A DNA stretch of 64,000 bases from Rufibacter sp. DG15C (GTDB lineage: Bacteria; Bacteroidota; Bacteroidia; Cytophagales; Hymenobacteraceae). The position numbers and the translations under genes were made by a program. The stretch covers positions 1,116,001 through 1,180,000 of the forward strand of contig NZ_CP010776.1 in NCBI RefSeq assembly GCF_001577755.1, read 5' to 3'. Positions 25,728-34,159 of the stretch are shown one piece after another. Below the pieces are notes generated by a model. That model saw only the letters and a list, made by a program, of their open reading frames with translations. It was not told the DNA's origin and did no database searches. Position 1 is the stretch's first letter, and every line of letters starts with the position of its first letter.

Positions 25728-26297
25728 ATGGAAACGAAGACCTTTCTCACCCACTTGCAGGACCGCTTCCAGCACATCAAAATCACTGCCCAAACAGAAT
25801 TCTCTTCTTTGGAGGCCGCCGCCCTCAACTTCAAACCGCAAGCCGGCAGCTGGAGCATTCTGGAATGCCTGGAGCACCTGAACCGCTACAGCCGCTTCTA
25901 CCTGCCCGCCTTTGCCAAAGCCATTTCCCATGCGCCGGCCTCTGCTTCTGCCCAGGTCGTAAGGTACTCCTGGTTCGGGAAGAAGTCTCTGGAGATGGTA
26001 AACCCAGAAAGCGCTAAAAAGCACAAGACCATTGCTCGCATGAACCCGCAGAACAGTCAACTTACTAAGGCAGTTTTAGACGAGTTTTTGCAACACCAAG
26101 ACACGCTTCTGCAATTACTTAAGGAATCTACCTCTGTGGATTTAAACAGGAAAGTCGTGCCGGTGGAGTTCTTTCAGCTTTTGAAACTACGCCTAGGCGA
26201 GGCGCTAGAGTTTGTGGTACTGCATGAGCAACGCCATCTGCAACAGGCCCTAAGAGTAAAGGAAAGCGCCGGACAGCCTTTGAGTTTGGTGGTGTGA
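25728..26297 (+). CDS. DinB superfamily protein
   Basis: 189 aa from the ATG at 25728; an upstream TTG is rejected because METKTFLTHLQD is a normal start. A four-helix DinB-like bundle with putative metal histidines in EHLNRY and LHEQRHLQQ. DinB proteins often act as metal-dependent thiol transferases, including bacillithiol transferases. The window also has a YtxJ-type bacillithiol protein, but a shared pathway is only a suggestion. Co-transcribed with the Crp-like regulator. Confidence 0.82.
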   Translation: METKTFLTHLQDRFQHIKITAQTEFSSLEAAALNFKPQAGSWSILECLEHLNRYSRFYLPAFAKAISHAPASASAQVVRYSWFGKKSLEMVNPESAKKHKTIARMNPQNSQLTKAVLDEFLQHQDTLLQLLKESTSVDLNRKVVPVEFFQLLKLRLGEALEFVVLHEQRHLQQALRVKESAGQPLSLVV

Positions 26298-26372
26298 AAG
26301 AGGTCGGCGGTTCTAGTTCTTTTGGATAAGTTAAAGATGCAAAGACTTCTCTAAGACCATTATCCGCCTTCT

Positions 26373-26984
26373 TTACTTATCTTTTTGTAAGACTAAACTT
26401 TTTTGCTCAGTAAGCTTGATAGAGTACCCACAAGGAATATCATCAAAAAAATAATTATCTACTTCTTTTGAGATTTTACCATCACAATCTTTAGTGATTC
26501 GCCAAGCTAAATAATGTTCTAACAGATAGTCTTGAGTTTGCTTGTATCCGTTTTCTTTCATGTAGGCTTGAACTTCCTTAAAAGGACCATCATGAGCAAT
26601 AACCTGCTCAACACCTCCATATAATAGGACAATATAAGAGTCAACCACAGCAAATAAAATGGGCTTTGCTTCTGCCTTGTCTATGCTGTTATATGAGTGA
26701 GTTAGATAATAATTGTATCTCTCTCCAGACCTCCTTATTGTGAGAAAGACAATTACTTCTTTATGCTTCAGCTTATTCTCCTTAAAATAAGCTTTAATAG
26801 ACTGTAACAGCAAAGTATCTGTTATTTCAGTTTCATAAGCATACGTATTGGGCAACTTGTTATTCTCATCTTTCTGAACACACCCAGTTGAAAAGATTAA
26901 GATAGTAAAGCCTATACAGGCAAAAACATATATCCTAAGATTGGCAGATAGGCGATTTTTCTTCTTACTAGCATTAATATTCAT
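26373..26984 (-). CDS. AT-rich predicted lipoprotein, unknown
   Basis: 203 aa. Lipobox FSTGC (Cys35) after a long N-terminal segment. The rest is mixed alpha/beta with no recognised family. The gene is much more AT-rich than its neighbours and uses many AAA/AAT/ATA codons, as do the orphan genes at 9.1, 30.4 and 33.1 kb. Possibly acquired recently. Confidence 0.65.
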   Translation of the reverse strand: MNINASKKKNRLSANLRIYVFACIGFTILIFSTGCVQKDENNKLPNTYAYETEITDTLLLQSIKAYFKENKLKHKEVIVFLTIRRSGERYNYYLTHSYNSIDKAEAKPILFAVVDSYIVLLYGGVEQVIAHDGPFKEVQAYMKENGYKQTQDYLLEHYLAWRITKDCDGKISKEVDNYFFDDIPCGYSIKLTEQKSLVLQKDK

Positions 26985-27052
26985 TAGTTATTCAAATAAA
27001 ACAGCCTTTTAACTAGTATCTAAAGTTGCTAAAACTTAATCATATCTTTCAA

Positions 27053-27556
27053 CTACTTTGCTAAATATCCAGTTTTCACCAAGTCCTCATCTTGTATTCC
27101 CAGTTTTGATTTCATGGCCAGGCACTGGTCCTTCAGCTCATCCTTGGTGAAGGCGTTGGTTAGGTCCATGGCTTCAATCTCTATGAACCGCTGTTGGTTG
27201 GGCAGGGTGTCCAGGTGAATTTTGATGTTCGCTAGTGTATAAATCTCCCTGTTTTTCAGGACCACGGCTATCTGTCTATGCTTGGCTCTGAGTTCCTCCA
27301 TCTCCTCTTCAGTCGGGTGTTGGTCATACCGGTAGACGATGGTCCTTTCTACCCCGTTTTCTACTACCCGCTCATAGTGGGTGATGAGGTTCTCAATGGT
27401 CCCTTGCCGCAGTTTGAGCTTTCCTTGCGGTGTGTCAAAATACGTGTCCACCTGCCGGTCAAGCCCCACAAATTTTGCCTCCATTCTTACAAGCCGCTCC
27501 TTCACCGCTTCAAGGTCTTTTGATACAGCTTTAAGGGTATAGTCTTTGTAATCCAT
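27053..27556 (-). CDS. CYTH domain protein (class IV adenylate cyclase / thiamine-triphosphatase type)
   Basis: 167 aa. A triphosphate tunnel fold: charged strands DYTLKAVSKD, QVDTYFDTPQGKLKLR, GVERTIVYRYDQ, KIHLDTLPNQQRFIEIEA. The N-terminal ExExK signature is replaced by YTLKAV, so metal binding may differ. It could make cAMP, hydrolyse a triphosphate such as thiamine triphosphate, or act on polyphosphate; sequence alone does not decide. Confidence 0.8.
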   Translation of the reverse strand: MDYKDYTLKAVSKDLEAVKERLVRMEAKFVGLDRQVDTYFDTPQGKLKLRQGTIENLITHYERVVENGVERTIVYRYDQHPTEEEMEELRAKHRQIAVVLKNREIYTLANIKIHLDTLPNQQRFIEIEAMDLTNAFTKDELKDQCLAMKSKLGIQDEDLVKTGYLAK

Positions 27557-27680
27557 CAGGAAATCAGTTGGGTCTAGGTTGGGGCTGGTGATTGGATGAG
27601 TTTGGTGCTTTAGCCTTTCAGCCTCCTCAAAGTGAAGATGGATGATTTTCTATCATTTACCGGTATTGGCTGGAAAACAA

Positions 27681-27728
27681 AAATGCGTTTTTGGCCTGCT
27701 TTTCAGAAAGCAGGCCAAAAACGCATTT
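27681..27728. repeat. Palindromic repeat copy 14 with extended arms
   Basis: A perfect core at 27686-27723 (CGTTTTTGGCCTGCTTTT...AAAGCAGGCCAAAAACG), with a paired inner change (CTG to CTGC/GCAG) and 5 extra paired bases outside (AAATG/CATTT). It starts 21 nt after the stop of the NHL gene. Confidence 0.9.
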
Positions 27729-27744
27729 CGCATTACATGAAAAC

Positions 27745-29160
27745 TTATCCCTTCACCTCCACTACTTCCTGCTCTCCGGTCTCTAGGTTTACTTTCACCA
27801 GCTGATGGGCATTGGTATTGGTGACCCATAGATAGCCTTGGTGCACGAGGACGTCATTGGGTTCCTGCAGGCCGTCCAGCACGGTGTGGATTTGCTCTTT
27901 CTCTAGGTCTAGCACTTTGACTTTGCCGTTGTAGGTGTCCGCCACATAGAGCAGGCCGTTGTGGAAGGTGAGGCCCATGCAGTGCTGGAGGTAGGCCTCG
28001 TCAAAATAGCCGTCCTCATCACCGAACTCAAAGAGACCGCGGCCAATCAGGGTAGAGACAGCGGCTTTGTCTAAATCCAACGCTCTTATGGCGCTGGCCT
28101 CGGGGTCTGCGATGTACAGGGTGCGGCCATTCAGGGCCAGGCCGCTGGGCTGGTTAAAGGCGGCTTCGCGCAGAGAACCGTCTGCCAGGGCCTCGCGGCC
28201 GGTGCCGGCAAATCTTAGCACGTGCTTTGTCTGCAGGTCCATGCGCAGAATCTGGTGGTTGCCGGCGCTGGCGATGTAGAGTTGGTTACCGTCCAAGAGT
28301 AAATCCCAGGGGCTGTTGGGGTTGACGGGCGCGCCCAGTTGGTCGTCAAAGAAGTAATAACTCAGTTCGCCGGTGCCGGCTACCGTGGCCACTTCTTTCG
28401 TCTCAAGGTTGACGACCCTGATGGCGTTGTTCTTGGCGTCTGCCACGTACAGCGTCTGCCCGTGCAAAGCCAGGCCGTGCGGCTCATTGAACGTGGCCTG
28501 CGCGTAAGAACCATCCGTGAATCCAGCATCACCGTTGCCAATTTCTTCTAGTATTTGCCCCGACGTTGAAAGCTTGAGAATACGGTTATGACCGCTGTCT
28601 GACAGATACAGGTTGCCTTCTGGGTCTGCGATGAGCTTGGACGGGAAATTGAGGACCTGCCTGGCGGCTTGCTCTTGGGTAAAGGGAAACGGCTCGCGGT
28701 TAATTCTGTCCCCGAAGTCCTTTATCAATTGGTCCAGGTGCGGTTTGATGGTGTCATAAATGCCTTCGCCGGGTTTCTGCCCAATCACCTTGCCGTTGGG
28801 GTCAATGAGGACCACGGTGGGCCAGGCGTTGACAGCGTAATGCTTCCATACTTCAAAATCGGCGTCGTTCACCACAGGATGCGTAATCCCGAACTTGAGG
28901 ATGGCCTGCTTGATGGCTTCGTGGCTTTTCTCTGCCTCAAACTTAGCCGAGTGCACGCCAATGATGACCAGTTCCTGGGGGTATTCCTTCTCCAGGCGGT
29001 GCAGGTCTGGCATGAGGTGCTGGCAGTTGATACAGCCGTAGGTCCAGAAGTCCAGCAGCACAATCTTCCCCCTGAAGTCTTTTAAGGTATAGGAGCGGTC
29101 TGTGTTGAGCCAGCCGTGCTTGGTGTTTATTTCGGGGGCGTTGACAACTCCTGTCAGCAT
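27745..29160 (-). CDS. Thioredoxin-like - NHL repeat protein (NHLRC2-like)
   Basis: 471 aa. Residues about 5-160 form a thioredoxin/TlpA-like domain with C43-x-x-C46 (YGCINCQH) and a cis-Pro in NAWPTVVLID. Residues about 165-470 are an NHL beta-propeller with repeats such as LYLSDSGHNRILKLS, LYVADAKNNAIRVV, LYIADPEASAIRALD and LYVADTYNGKVKVLD. This two-domain layout is that of NHLRC2. Role probably redox sensing or scaffold; substrate unknown. No signal peptide, so cytoplasmic. Divergent from nuoA. Confidence 0.9.
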   Translation of the reverse strand: MLTGVVNAPEINTKHGWLNTDRSYTLKDFRGKIVLLDFWTYGCINCQHLMPDLHRLEKEYPQELVIIGVHSAKFEAEKSHEAIKQAILKFGITHPVVNDADFEVWKHYAVNAWPTVVLIDPNGKVIGQKPGEGIYDTIKPHLDQLIKDFGDRINREPFPFTQEQAARQVLNFPSKLIADPEGNLYLSDSGHNRILKLSTSGQILEEIGNGDAGFTDGSYAQATFNEPHGLALHGQTLYVADAKNNAIRVVNLETKEVATVAGTGELSYYFFDDQLGAPVNPNSPWDLLLDGNQLYIASAGNHQILRMDLQTKHVLRFAGTGREALADGSLREAAFNQPSGLALNGRTLYIADPEASAIRALDLDKAAVSTLIGRGLFEFGDEDGYFDEAYLQHCMGLTFHNGLLYVADTYNGKVKVLDLEKEQIHTVLDGLQEPNDVLVHQGYLWVTNTNAHQLVKVNLETGEQEVVEVKG

Positions 29161-29277
29161 AGAGAATCCGTAAAATGAATATGATGAATGAACTAAGCTT
29201 TCTTAACCGCGGCTCCAAAAAAAGGTTGCGCTCGGCCCCGCCCAGTATATTTACACTAGACTTTTAAAGAAATGGGT

Positions 29278-29285
29278 TAGTTTTG
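29278..29285 (+). promoter_or_regulatory. TAnnTTTG -7 box before nuoA
   Basis: TAGTTTTG ends 16 nt before the nuoA ATG, implying a leader of about 10 nt. No -33 TTTG at proper spacing. Confidence 0.35.
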
Positions 29286-29301
29286 TATAGGCCTGTAGCT
29301 C

Positions 29302-29784
29302 ATGACAAAAAGCGCATATTTCTCAGACTTCGGAGTGATTCTGCTCTTCCTGATTGGCGGAGTGGTGTTTGTGGCGCTCGGGCTTTTTACCAGCAGACTG
29401 CTGCGGCCCAACAACCCCAACACAGAGAAGCTGGCCACCTATGAATCTGGTGAGGAGGCCCTAGGCAACGCCTGGGGCGCTTTTAACCCCAGGTTCTACG
29501 TCATTGCCCTGGTGTTTCTGCTGTTTGAGGTGGAGTTGGTCTTCCTCTTCCCCTGGGCAGTGGTCTTTGGCGACAAAAAACTGATAGACGCTTCTAATGG
29601 CACCTGGGGGTGGTTTGCGGTGGCCGAGATGTTCTTCTTTGTATTGGTGCTGGCCTTGGGCCTGGCCTATGCCTGGGTGAAAGGCCATTTAGATTGGATT
29701 AAGCCCAAACCGGTAGTGCCTAAAAGCCGGTCTAAGATTCCGGGCGATTTGTACCAGCAGGTGAATGACAGATATAAAAAATAG
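29302..29784 (+). CDS. nuoA: NADH-quinone oxidoreductase subunit A
   Basis: 160 aa with three membrane helices; a bit longer than the usual 120-150 because of a charged C-terminus. Signature [32 protein letters not shown] (shown in part: [21 protein letters not shown]). Part of the membrane arm of complex I beside the quinone site. First gene of a nuoA-nuoB-nuoC-nuoD series interrupted by other genes. Confidence 0.96.
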   Translation: MTKSAYFSDFGVILLFLIGGVVFVALGLFTSRLLRPNNPNTEKLATYESGEEALGNAWGAFNPRFYVIALVFLLFEVELVFLFPWAVVFGDKKLIDASNGTWGWFAVAEMFFFVLVLALGLAYAWVKGHLDWIKPKPVVPKSRSKIPGDLYQQVNDRYKK

Positions 29785-29791
29785 ACCCAAC

Positions 29792-29829
29792 CGTTTTTAG
29801 CCTATTTTCATCAAAACAACCCAAAAACG
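29792..29829. repeat. 38-bp palindromic repeat, copy 15, inside the nuo operon
   Basis: CGTTTTTAGCCTATTTTC, AT, CAAAACAACCCAAAAACG. It begins 7 nt after the nuoA stop and ends 5 nt before the nuoB ATG, covering the nuoB ribosome-binding region. Confidence 0.85.
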
Positions 29830-29834
29830 CACCT

Positions 29835-30359
29835 ATGCTCCCCACAGACAAAACCGGCGAAGGCGGCGTCCTCATCGCCAAACTGGATGACCTGCTCAAC
29901 TGGGCCAGGCTGTCGGCGTTGTGGCCTATGGGGTTTGGTCTGGCGTGTTGCGCTATTGAGATGATGGGCGCGTATGGGTCTAACTATGACATGGATAGGT
30001 TTGGGATTCTGCCCCGGCCCTCGCCGCGCCAGAGCGACGTCATGATTGTGGCCGGCACTGTCACTTTTAAAATGGCCGACCGCATACGCCGCCTCTACGA
30101 ACAGATGCCCGAGCCGCGCTACGTCATCTCCATGGGTTCCTGCTCTAACTGCGGCGGTCCGTACTGGGAGCACGGCTACCACGTGGTCAAAGGCGTGGAC
30201 CGCATCATTCCGGTAGACGTCTACGTGCCCGGCTGTCCGCCCCGTCCCGAGGCCCTGATTGGCGGCTTCCTGAAACTGCAGGAACTCATTAGAAAGGAAA
30301 GTATCACCGCGCCTAGGGCCGTTTTGAGGTTATTGGACCAAGAGGAAGCTAAAGGATGA
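29835..30359 (+). CDS. nuoB: NADH-quinone oxidoreductase subunit B
   Basis: 174 aa. It holds the N2 4Fe-4S cluster that gives electrons to quinone: C38, C39, C103 and C134 ([23 protein letters not shown]) are all present. Its stop overlaps the start of the next small gene (ATGA), so that gene is translationally coupled to nuoB. Confidence 0.97.
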   Translation: MLPTDKTGEGGVLIAKLDDLLNWARLSALWPMGFGLACCAIEMMGAYGSNYDMDRFGILPRPSPRQSDVMIVAGTVTFKMADRIRRLYEQMPEPRYVISMGSCSNCGGPYWEHGYHVVKGVDRIIPVDVYVPGCPPRPEALIGGFLKLQELIRKESITAPRAVLRLLDQEEAKG

Positions 30360-30736
30360 ACTCCACAGAAAAATCAGCCCTGTTTGGAATTATATTCCTC
30401 TTAATATTTATCTGTTTTCAATGCAGGTATAACAGTATGTTCTTTTCGCAGTCACAGAAAGAAGCTTGTACTAGGGAAATCTCATTTAGGGGAGTGGTTA
30501 GTGCCAAATACCCTAATCCAAGTAGAAAGTACATTCTATCAGTGCAAGCCGCAAACAGTTTAAATGAAGGATATTATTACTCCACTACAGATACTCTAGA
30601 GTTTCAACAATTTGAAATAGGCGATTCAATTATTAAGAACGCAAGCGAACTCACCTACAGAATCATTAAAAAAGATACTATCATCACCAGAGTTCATAAT
30701 AACAGCGCCACTTGTCCTATGTTCGTCTTCAAATAA
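30356..30736 (+). CDS. Unknown small membrane-anchored protein inserted between nuoB and nuoC
   Basis: 126 aa. N-terminal hydrophobic segment with Cys20/Cys23 ([10 protein letters not shown]), either a lipoprotein signal or an anchor. The remainder is probably beta-rich with two further Cys (ACTREISF and ATCPMF). AT-rich compared with nuoB and nuoC. The start overlaps the nuoB stop as ATGA, and nuoC begins 10 nt after its stop, so it is expressed as part of the operon. Not a known complex I subunit; no family recognised. Confidence 0.65.
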   Translation: MNSTEKSALFGIIFLLIFICFQCRYNSMFFSQSQKEACTREISFRGVVSAKYPNPSRKYILSVQAANSLNEGYYYSTTDTLEFQQFEIGDSIIKNASELTYRIIKKDTIITRVHNNSATCPMFVFK

Positions 30737-30746
30737 CTGTTGTTAC

Positions 30747-31298
30747 ATGACCTTCGCAGAAATCAAAGACTTGCTTCTTTCCCGGTTCGGGCCAAACATG
30801 ATTTTGGGCGAAGAGATGCATCCTTTGCAGAGTTATGCGTTGGTGGCCGTGTGGGCCTTGCCCGAGGTGGCGGAGTTTCTGCATGACCAGGAGCAGACCT
30901 ATTTTGACTTCCTCTCCTGCCTCACGGGCGTAGACAACGGACCAGAGGCGGGCACCCTGGAAGTAATTTATCACCTCTACTCCATCCCGTACAACCATCA
31001 TTTTGCGTTAAAGGTACAGGTACCCCGCAATCTACCCGACCAGCACCTGCCCGCCGTCCCCACGGTGAGCCATGTGTGGCGGTCAGCGGATTGGCATGAG
31101 CGCGAAGTCTATGATTTGGTGGGCGTCTCGTTTCCAGACCACCCAGACCTGCGGCGCATTCTGTGCGCGGCCGACTGGGAAGGACATCCGCTCAGGAAAG
31201 ATTACGTGTGGCCGGCCACCTACCATGGCATCAAGGTGCCTTATGACCGGCACAATGAAGAGAACGGTGTTAAAAACGATTGGAATCTACCCTCATGA
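30747..31298 (+). CDS. nuoC: NADH-quinone oxidoreductase subunit C
   Basis: 183 aa, the 30-kDa subunit of the peripheral arm. Hallmarks are FLSCLTGVDNG-like FDFLSCLTGVD, the DWHEREVYDLVGVSFPDHPDLRRIL signature (in part: WHEREVYDLVG, HPDLRRIL) and a C-terminal HPLRKDY. Separate from nuoD (not fused). Its stop codon overlaps the start of the next small gene (ATGA). Confidence 0.96.
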   Translation: MTFAEIKDLLLSRFGPNMILGEEMHPLQSYALVAVWALPEVAEFLHDQEQTYFDFLSCLTGVDNGPEAGTLEVIYHLYSIPYNHHFALKVQVPRNLPDQHLPAVPTVSHVWRSADWHEREVYDLVGVSFPDHPDLRRILCAADWEGHPLRKDYVWPATYHGIKVPYDRHNEENGVKNDWNLPS

Positions 31299-31768
31299 GA
31301 AAGATTAGAAATATATTCGATTTTCTGGCCCTGCTGTTTGGCGTGAGAACCAGAAACAACTTTGAAGGCCGACGTGGCTTTTGGAACAGCTTCACAAGAA
31401 CCTTGGGACCCGTCATTCGCCTGGCCATGATTGTACTAGTAGGCGGCTTTGTGCTGATGTTGTTAGTCTACGCTTTGACTTACAACATGGTCAAAGAACG
31501 AAACACCTCGCTCAAACTAAACCGCCTAAGCGGACAGATTGCCCAGTATTACCAAACACGGGCTATGCTTCCGGCGCACTTAAATGAGGTAGTAGCCAAT
31601 GACCCGATGATTAGAAACAACACCTATGACAGCTGGGGCAATCGCGTGGTATATCAACCTATGTTGCCTAACCTAGGCTTTAAACTGACATCGGCGGGCA
31701 AGGACCGGAAGATTAACACGGATGATGACATTGAACGGCTGGTCACCCAGGCACGCTCGGTGAACTAG
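31295..31768 (+). CDS. Membrane protein with GspG/pseudopilin-like C-terminus, between nuoC and nuoD
   Basis: 157 aa from the ATG at 31295 (ATGA overlap with the nuoC stop). A basic N-terminus is followed by one membrane helix at about 45-66 (LAMIVLVGGFVLMLLVYALTY) and a periplasmic domain. The end (DSWGNRVVYQP, SAGKDRKINTDDDIERL) matches the C-terminal calcium-loop region of GspG major pseudopilins. It lacks a prepilin peptidase motif at the N-terminus, so it is not a normal pseudopilin. Not a complex I subunit; its role in this operon is unknown. Confidence 0.7.
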   Translation: MRKIRNIFDFLALLFGVRTRNNFEGRRGFWNSFTRTLGPVIRLAMIVLVGGFVLMLLVYALTYNMVKERNTSLKLNRLSGQIAQYYQTRAMLPAHLNEVVANDPMIRNNTYDSWGNRVVYQPMLPNLGFKLTSAGKDRKINTDDDIERLVTQARSVN

Positions 31769-31775
31769 CTGTTTC

Positions 31776-31813
31776 CGTTTTTGCCTTGTTTTCCAGAAAT
31801 TAGCCTAAAATCA
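31776..31813. repeat. 38-bp palindromic repeat, copy 16, before nuoD
   Basis: CGTTTTTGCCTTGTTTTC, CA, GAAATTAGCCTAAAATCA. It begins 7 nt after the preceding stop and ends 10 nt before the nuoD start. Confidence 0.8.
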
Positions 31814-31823
31814 CTAATTCCCT

Positions 31824-33032
31824 TTGGCCACCACCACGCGCTACACAGAGTACCTGCTTCAGTCTGAACCCAACAAGTTTGACGTAGACGGCCTGCAACA
31901 CGGCGAACTGCTCTTGAACATGGGCCCCCAGCACCCGGCCACGCACGGCGTTCTGAGGCTGGAGGTGGTCACGGACGGCGAGCTGGTGGTGGAGGTGGTG
32001 CCGCACATTGGCTACCTGCACCGCTGTTTTGAGAAACACGCCGAGGCCCTGGCCTACCACCAGACCATTCCGTACGTGGACCGCATGGACTATCTAGCCG
32101 CCATGAACTCTGAGCACGTCTGGTGCATGGCTGTGGAGAAGATGCTGGGTCTGGACGGACAACTGCCCAAACGTGTGGAATACATACGCGTGCTGGTAGC
32201 AGAGCTCAACCGCATTGCCTCGCATTTTCTGGCCATTGGCACCTATGCCATTGACATTGGCGCCTTCACTCCGTTCCTGTGGCTGTTGCGCGACCGTGAG
32301 CACATCCAGCGCCTGCTGGAGTGGGTGACGGGCGCGCGCATGCTCTACAACTACATCTGGATTGGCGGTCTGTACTATGACCTGCCTGTGGGCTTTGAAC
32401 AGCGCTGCCGCGAATTCATCATGTACCTCCTGCCCAAACTCACAGAACTAGACACACTTCTGCTTCAGAATAAAATATTCATTGACCGCACCGCCAACGT
32501 GGGCACTCTGCCGCTGGACGTGGCTATCAACTACGGGTGCTCGGGCCCTTTGCTCCGTGGGTCTGGCCTTCGGTTTGATTTGCGACGGGTGGACGGTTAT
32601 TCTGTCTATCCAGAGCTGGACTTTGACATTCCCATTGGGCAGGGCTTGGCCGGCGCCGTGGGTGATTGCTGGGACCGGAATTACGTGCGCGCGCAGGAAT
32701 GCCATGAGAGCATCAAAATCATCTCTCAGTGTTTGGACCAACTAGAAGGAGACCACAAACGCACCCCAGACTTCGACCCGCAGGCCCTATGCCCCAAAAA
32801 GATACGACCGGCGGCACAGGACTTCTACTTCAGGGCAGAAACCCCGCGTGGTGAATTAGGCTACTTCTTTAGAACCACCGGTCGCACCGATGTGCCGTTC
32901 CGGTGCAAAGGCCGTTCACCGTGTTTCTCTAACCTTTCTGTGTTGCATGAAATCAGCAAAGGCTGTATGGTCTCTGACCTCATCGCCATTGTAGGTTCAG
33001 TGGACATTGTCTTGGGTGAGTTAGATAGGTGA
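31824..33032 (+). CDS. nuoD: NADH-quinone oxidoreductase subunit D
   Basis: 402 aa, the 49-kDa subunit that forms the quinone cavity with NuoB. Starts at TTG (31824); the next in-frame ATG would remove conserved residues before MGPQHPATHGVLRL. Signatures seen: GYLHRCFEKHAE, DRMDYLAAMNSEH, GPLLRGSG and C-terminal DIVLGELDR. No nuoE or later nuo genes follow; the operon ends here and the other subunits must be elsewhere. Confidence 0.96.
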   Translation: MATTTRYTEYLLQSEPNKFDVDGLQHGELLLNMGPQHPATHGVLRLEVVTDGELVVEVVPHIGYLHRCFEKHAEALAYHQTIPYVDRMDYLAAMNSEHVWCMAVEKMLGLDGQLPKRVEYIRVLVAELNRIASHFLAIGTYAIDIGAFTPFLWLLRDREHIQRLLEWVTGARMLYNYIWIGGLYYDLPVGFEQRCREFIMYLLPKLTELDTLLLQNKIFIDRTANVGTLPLDVAINYGCSGPLLRGSGLRFDLRRVDGYSVYPELDFDIPIGQGLAGAVGDCWDRNYVRAQECHESIKIISQCLDQLEGDHKRTPDFDPQALCPKKIRPAAQDFYFRAETPRGELGYFFRTTGRTDVPFRCKGRSPCFSNLSVLHEISKGCMVSDLIAIVGSVDIVLGELDR

Positions 33033-33089
33033 TAACTATGGCGCACCTCTTAATTCAGTTTATCACTTAAGTACATGACATAAAAAAGA

Positions 33090-33890
33090 ATGAGGAGGGT
33101 CCTATATTTACTTCTTTACTTTATCGTCTCCTGTAAAGCGCCAAGCCAGGAAGATGTAGCAATGCGTCCAATCGGCGAGATAAAAGAGACGGTCTATATC
33201 TATGAGGAAAAGGGAAAGGAAGGACTTTCTGACTCCATAGGTAATATCATTCTGCCGGCCCAGTTCGACTATATCCAAGACTGGCAAGAATACGGGTTCA
33301 TCTTGGTAGATTCAGGAGGCAAAAGGGAATACAATGATTACAAATTCAACAAATACGGTCTTATTAATGCAACTGGCAAAGTGCTGTTCAGGCCACAGTT
33401 CGATTATGTTTTAGTGGATGACTATTCCGCCTTGGTGCTTAAAGACTCTTTGTATGGATATGTCGATACCACAGGAAATTGGCTGATTAAGCCTAAGTTC
33501 AAACATGCCGTTCCATTTTACAGGGGAACTGCTGTTGTGGAGATAAAAGGAAAATATTACATGATTAATAAAAAGGAGGAGTTGATTTCCGCCATCCCAT
33601 TTGATACAGTTTGGGGATTCAAGAACGGCGTCTCCGTTGTCGGAAAAGGCAATCAATATGCTTTTATTGATTACAAAGGTAAACTTTTCTCATCTTTCAG
33701 CCGAAGCGGCATATCAGAGTTCAAATGGTACCATGGCCAGATAGAGAGAGATGGCAAGTGGTACGTTATTGATACGACAGGGCAAAGAAAAATCAAGAAT
33801 GGGTTTGACTTGCTCTCCATAGAGCATAAGAAAGGAAAGATTTATGCAGAGGGAGTTATGGACGGCAAAAAAGCGAGAATAGAGCTATAA
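33090..33890 (+). CDS. WG-repeat lipoprotein
   Basis: 266 aa. Lipobox FIVSC (Cys15). Several WG/KWG-type repeats follow (EEKGKEGLSDSIGNIILPAQFD, in part: GLSDSIGNIILP, KYGLINATGKVLFRPQFD, YGYVDTTGNWLIKPKFK, WYVIDTTGQRKIKNGFD). WG-repeat proteins are surface or envelope proteins of unknown function. It is AT-rich and 57 nt downstream of nuoD, but unlikely to work with complex I. Confidence 0.82.
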   Translation: MRRVLYLLLYFIVSCKAPSQEDVAMRPIGEIKETVYIYEEKGKEGLSDSIGNIILPAQFDYIQDWQEYGFILVDSGGKREYNDYKFNKYGLINATGKVLFRPQFDYVLVDDYSALVLKDSLYGYVDTTGNWLIKPKFKHAVPFYRGTAVVEIKGKYYMINKKEELISAIPFDTVWGFKNGVSVVGKGNQYAFIDYKGKLFSSFSRSGISEFKWYHGQIERDGKWYVIDTTGQRKIKNGFDLLSIEHKKGKIYAEGVMDGKKARIEL

Positions 33891-34001
33891 AACTACGCCA
33901 CATAACACTGCATAAATTTCAAGGTTCTGCCAGCTGCATTGCCACCTCCAGCACAAGACCTTATTCCCATCTCTATTTGTGACGATGTAAAGAATGCTTT
34001 C

Positions 34002-34039
34002 TGTTTTCCTTCTATTTTCTGAGAAACAGGCCAAAAATG
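34002..34039. repeat. Palindromic repeat, copy 17 (diverged)
   Basis: The left arm is degraded (TGTTTTCCTTCTATTTTC); the right arm AGAAACAGGCCAAAAATG is close to consensus. Upstream of the PAP2 gene. Confidence 0.7.
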
Positions 34040-34093
34040 ATTCTATTCCTTTCTAATTCAGTAGCTTGCGCACCGCTTAAACAAATTTGGGAT

Positions 34094-34101
34094 TACTTTT
34101 G
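34094..34101 (+). promoter_or_regulatory. TAnnTTTG -7 box for the PAP2 gene
   Basis: TACTTTTG, 58 nt before the proposed TTG start at 34160. It lies downstream of the ATG at 34037 and so argues against that longer start. Confidence 0.35.
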
Positions 34102-34159
34102 TGAATTCTCTTGTTGGCTTGTGCGTTATGTCTCTGTTTCACCAAAAATCAAGAAGCGT

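Noticed and set aside
34037-34159. ATG start at 34037 for the PAP2 gene
   Set aside because: It overlaps a repeat, precedes a TAnnTTTG box, and hides a good signal peptide beginning at the TTG at 34160.
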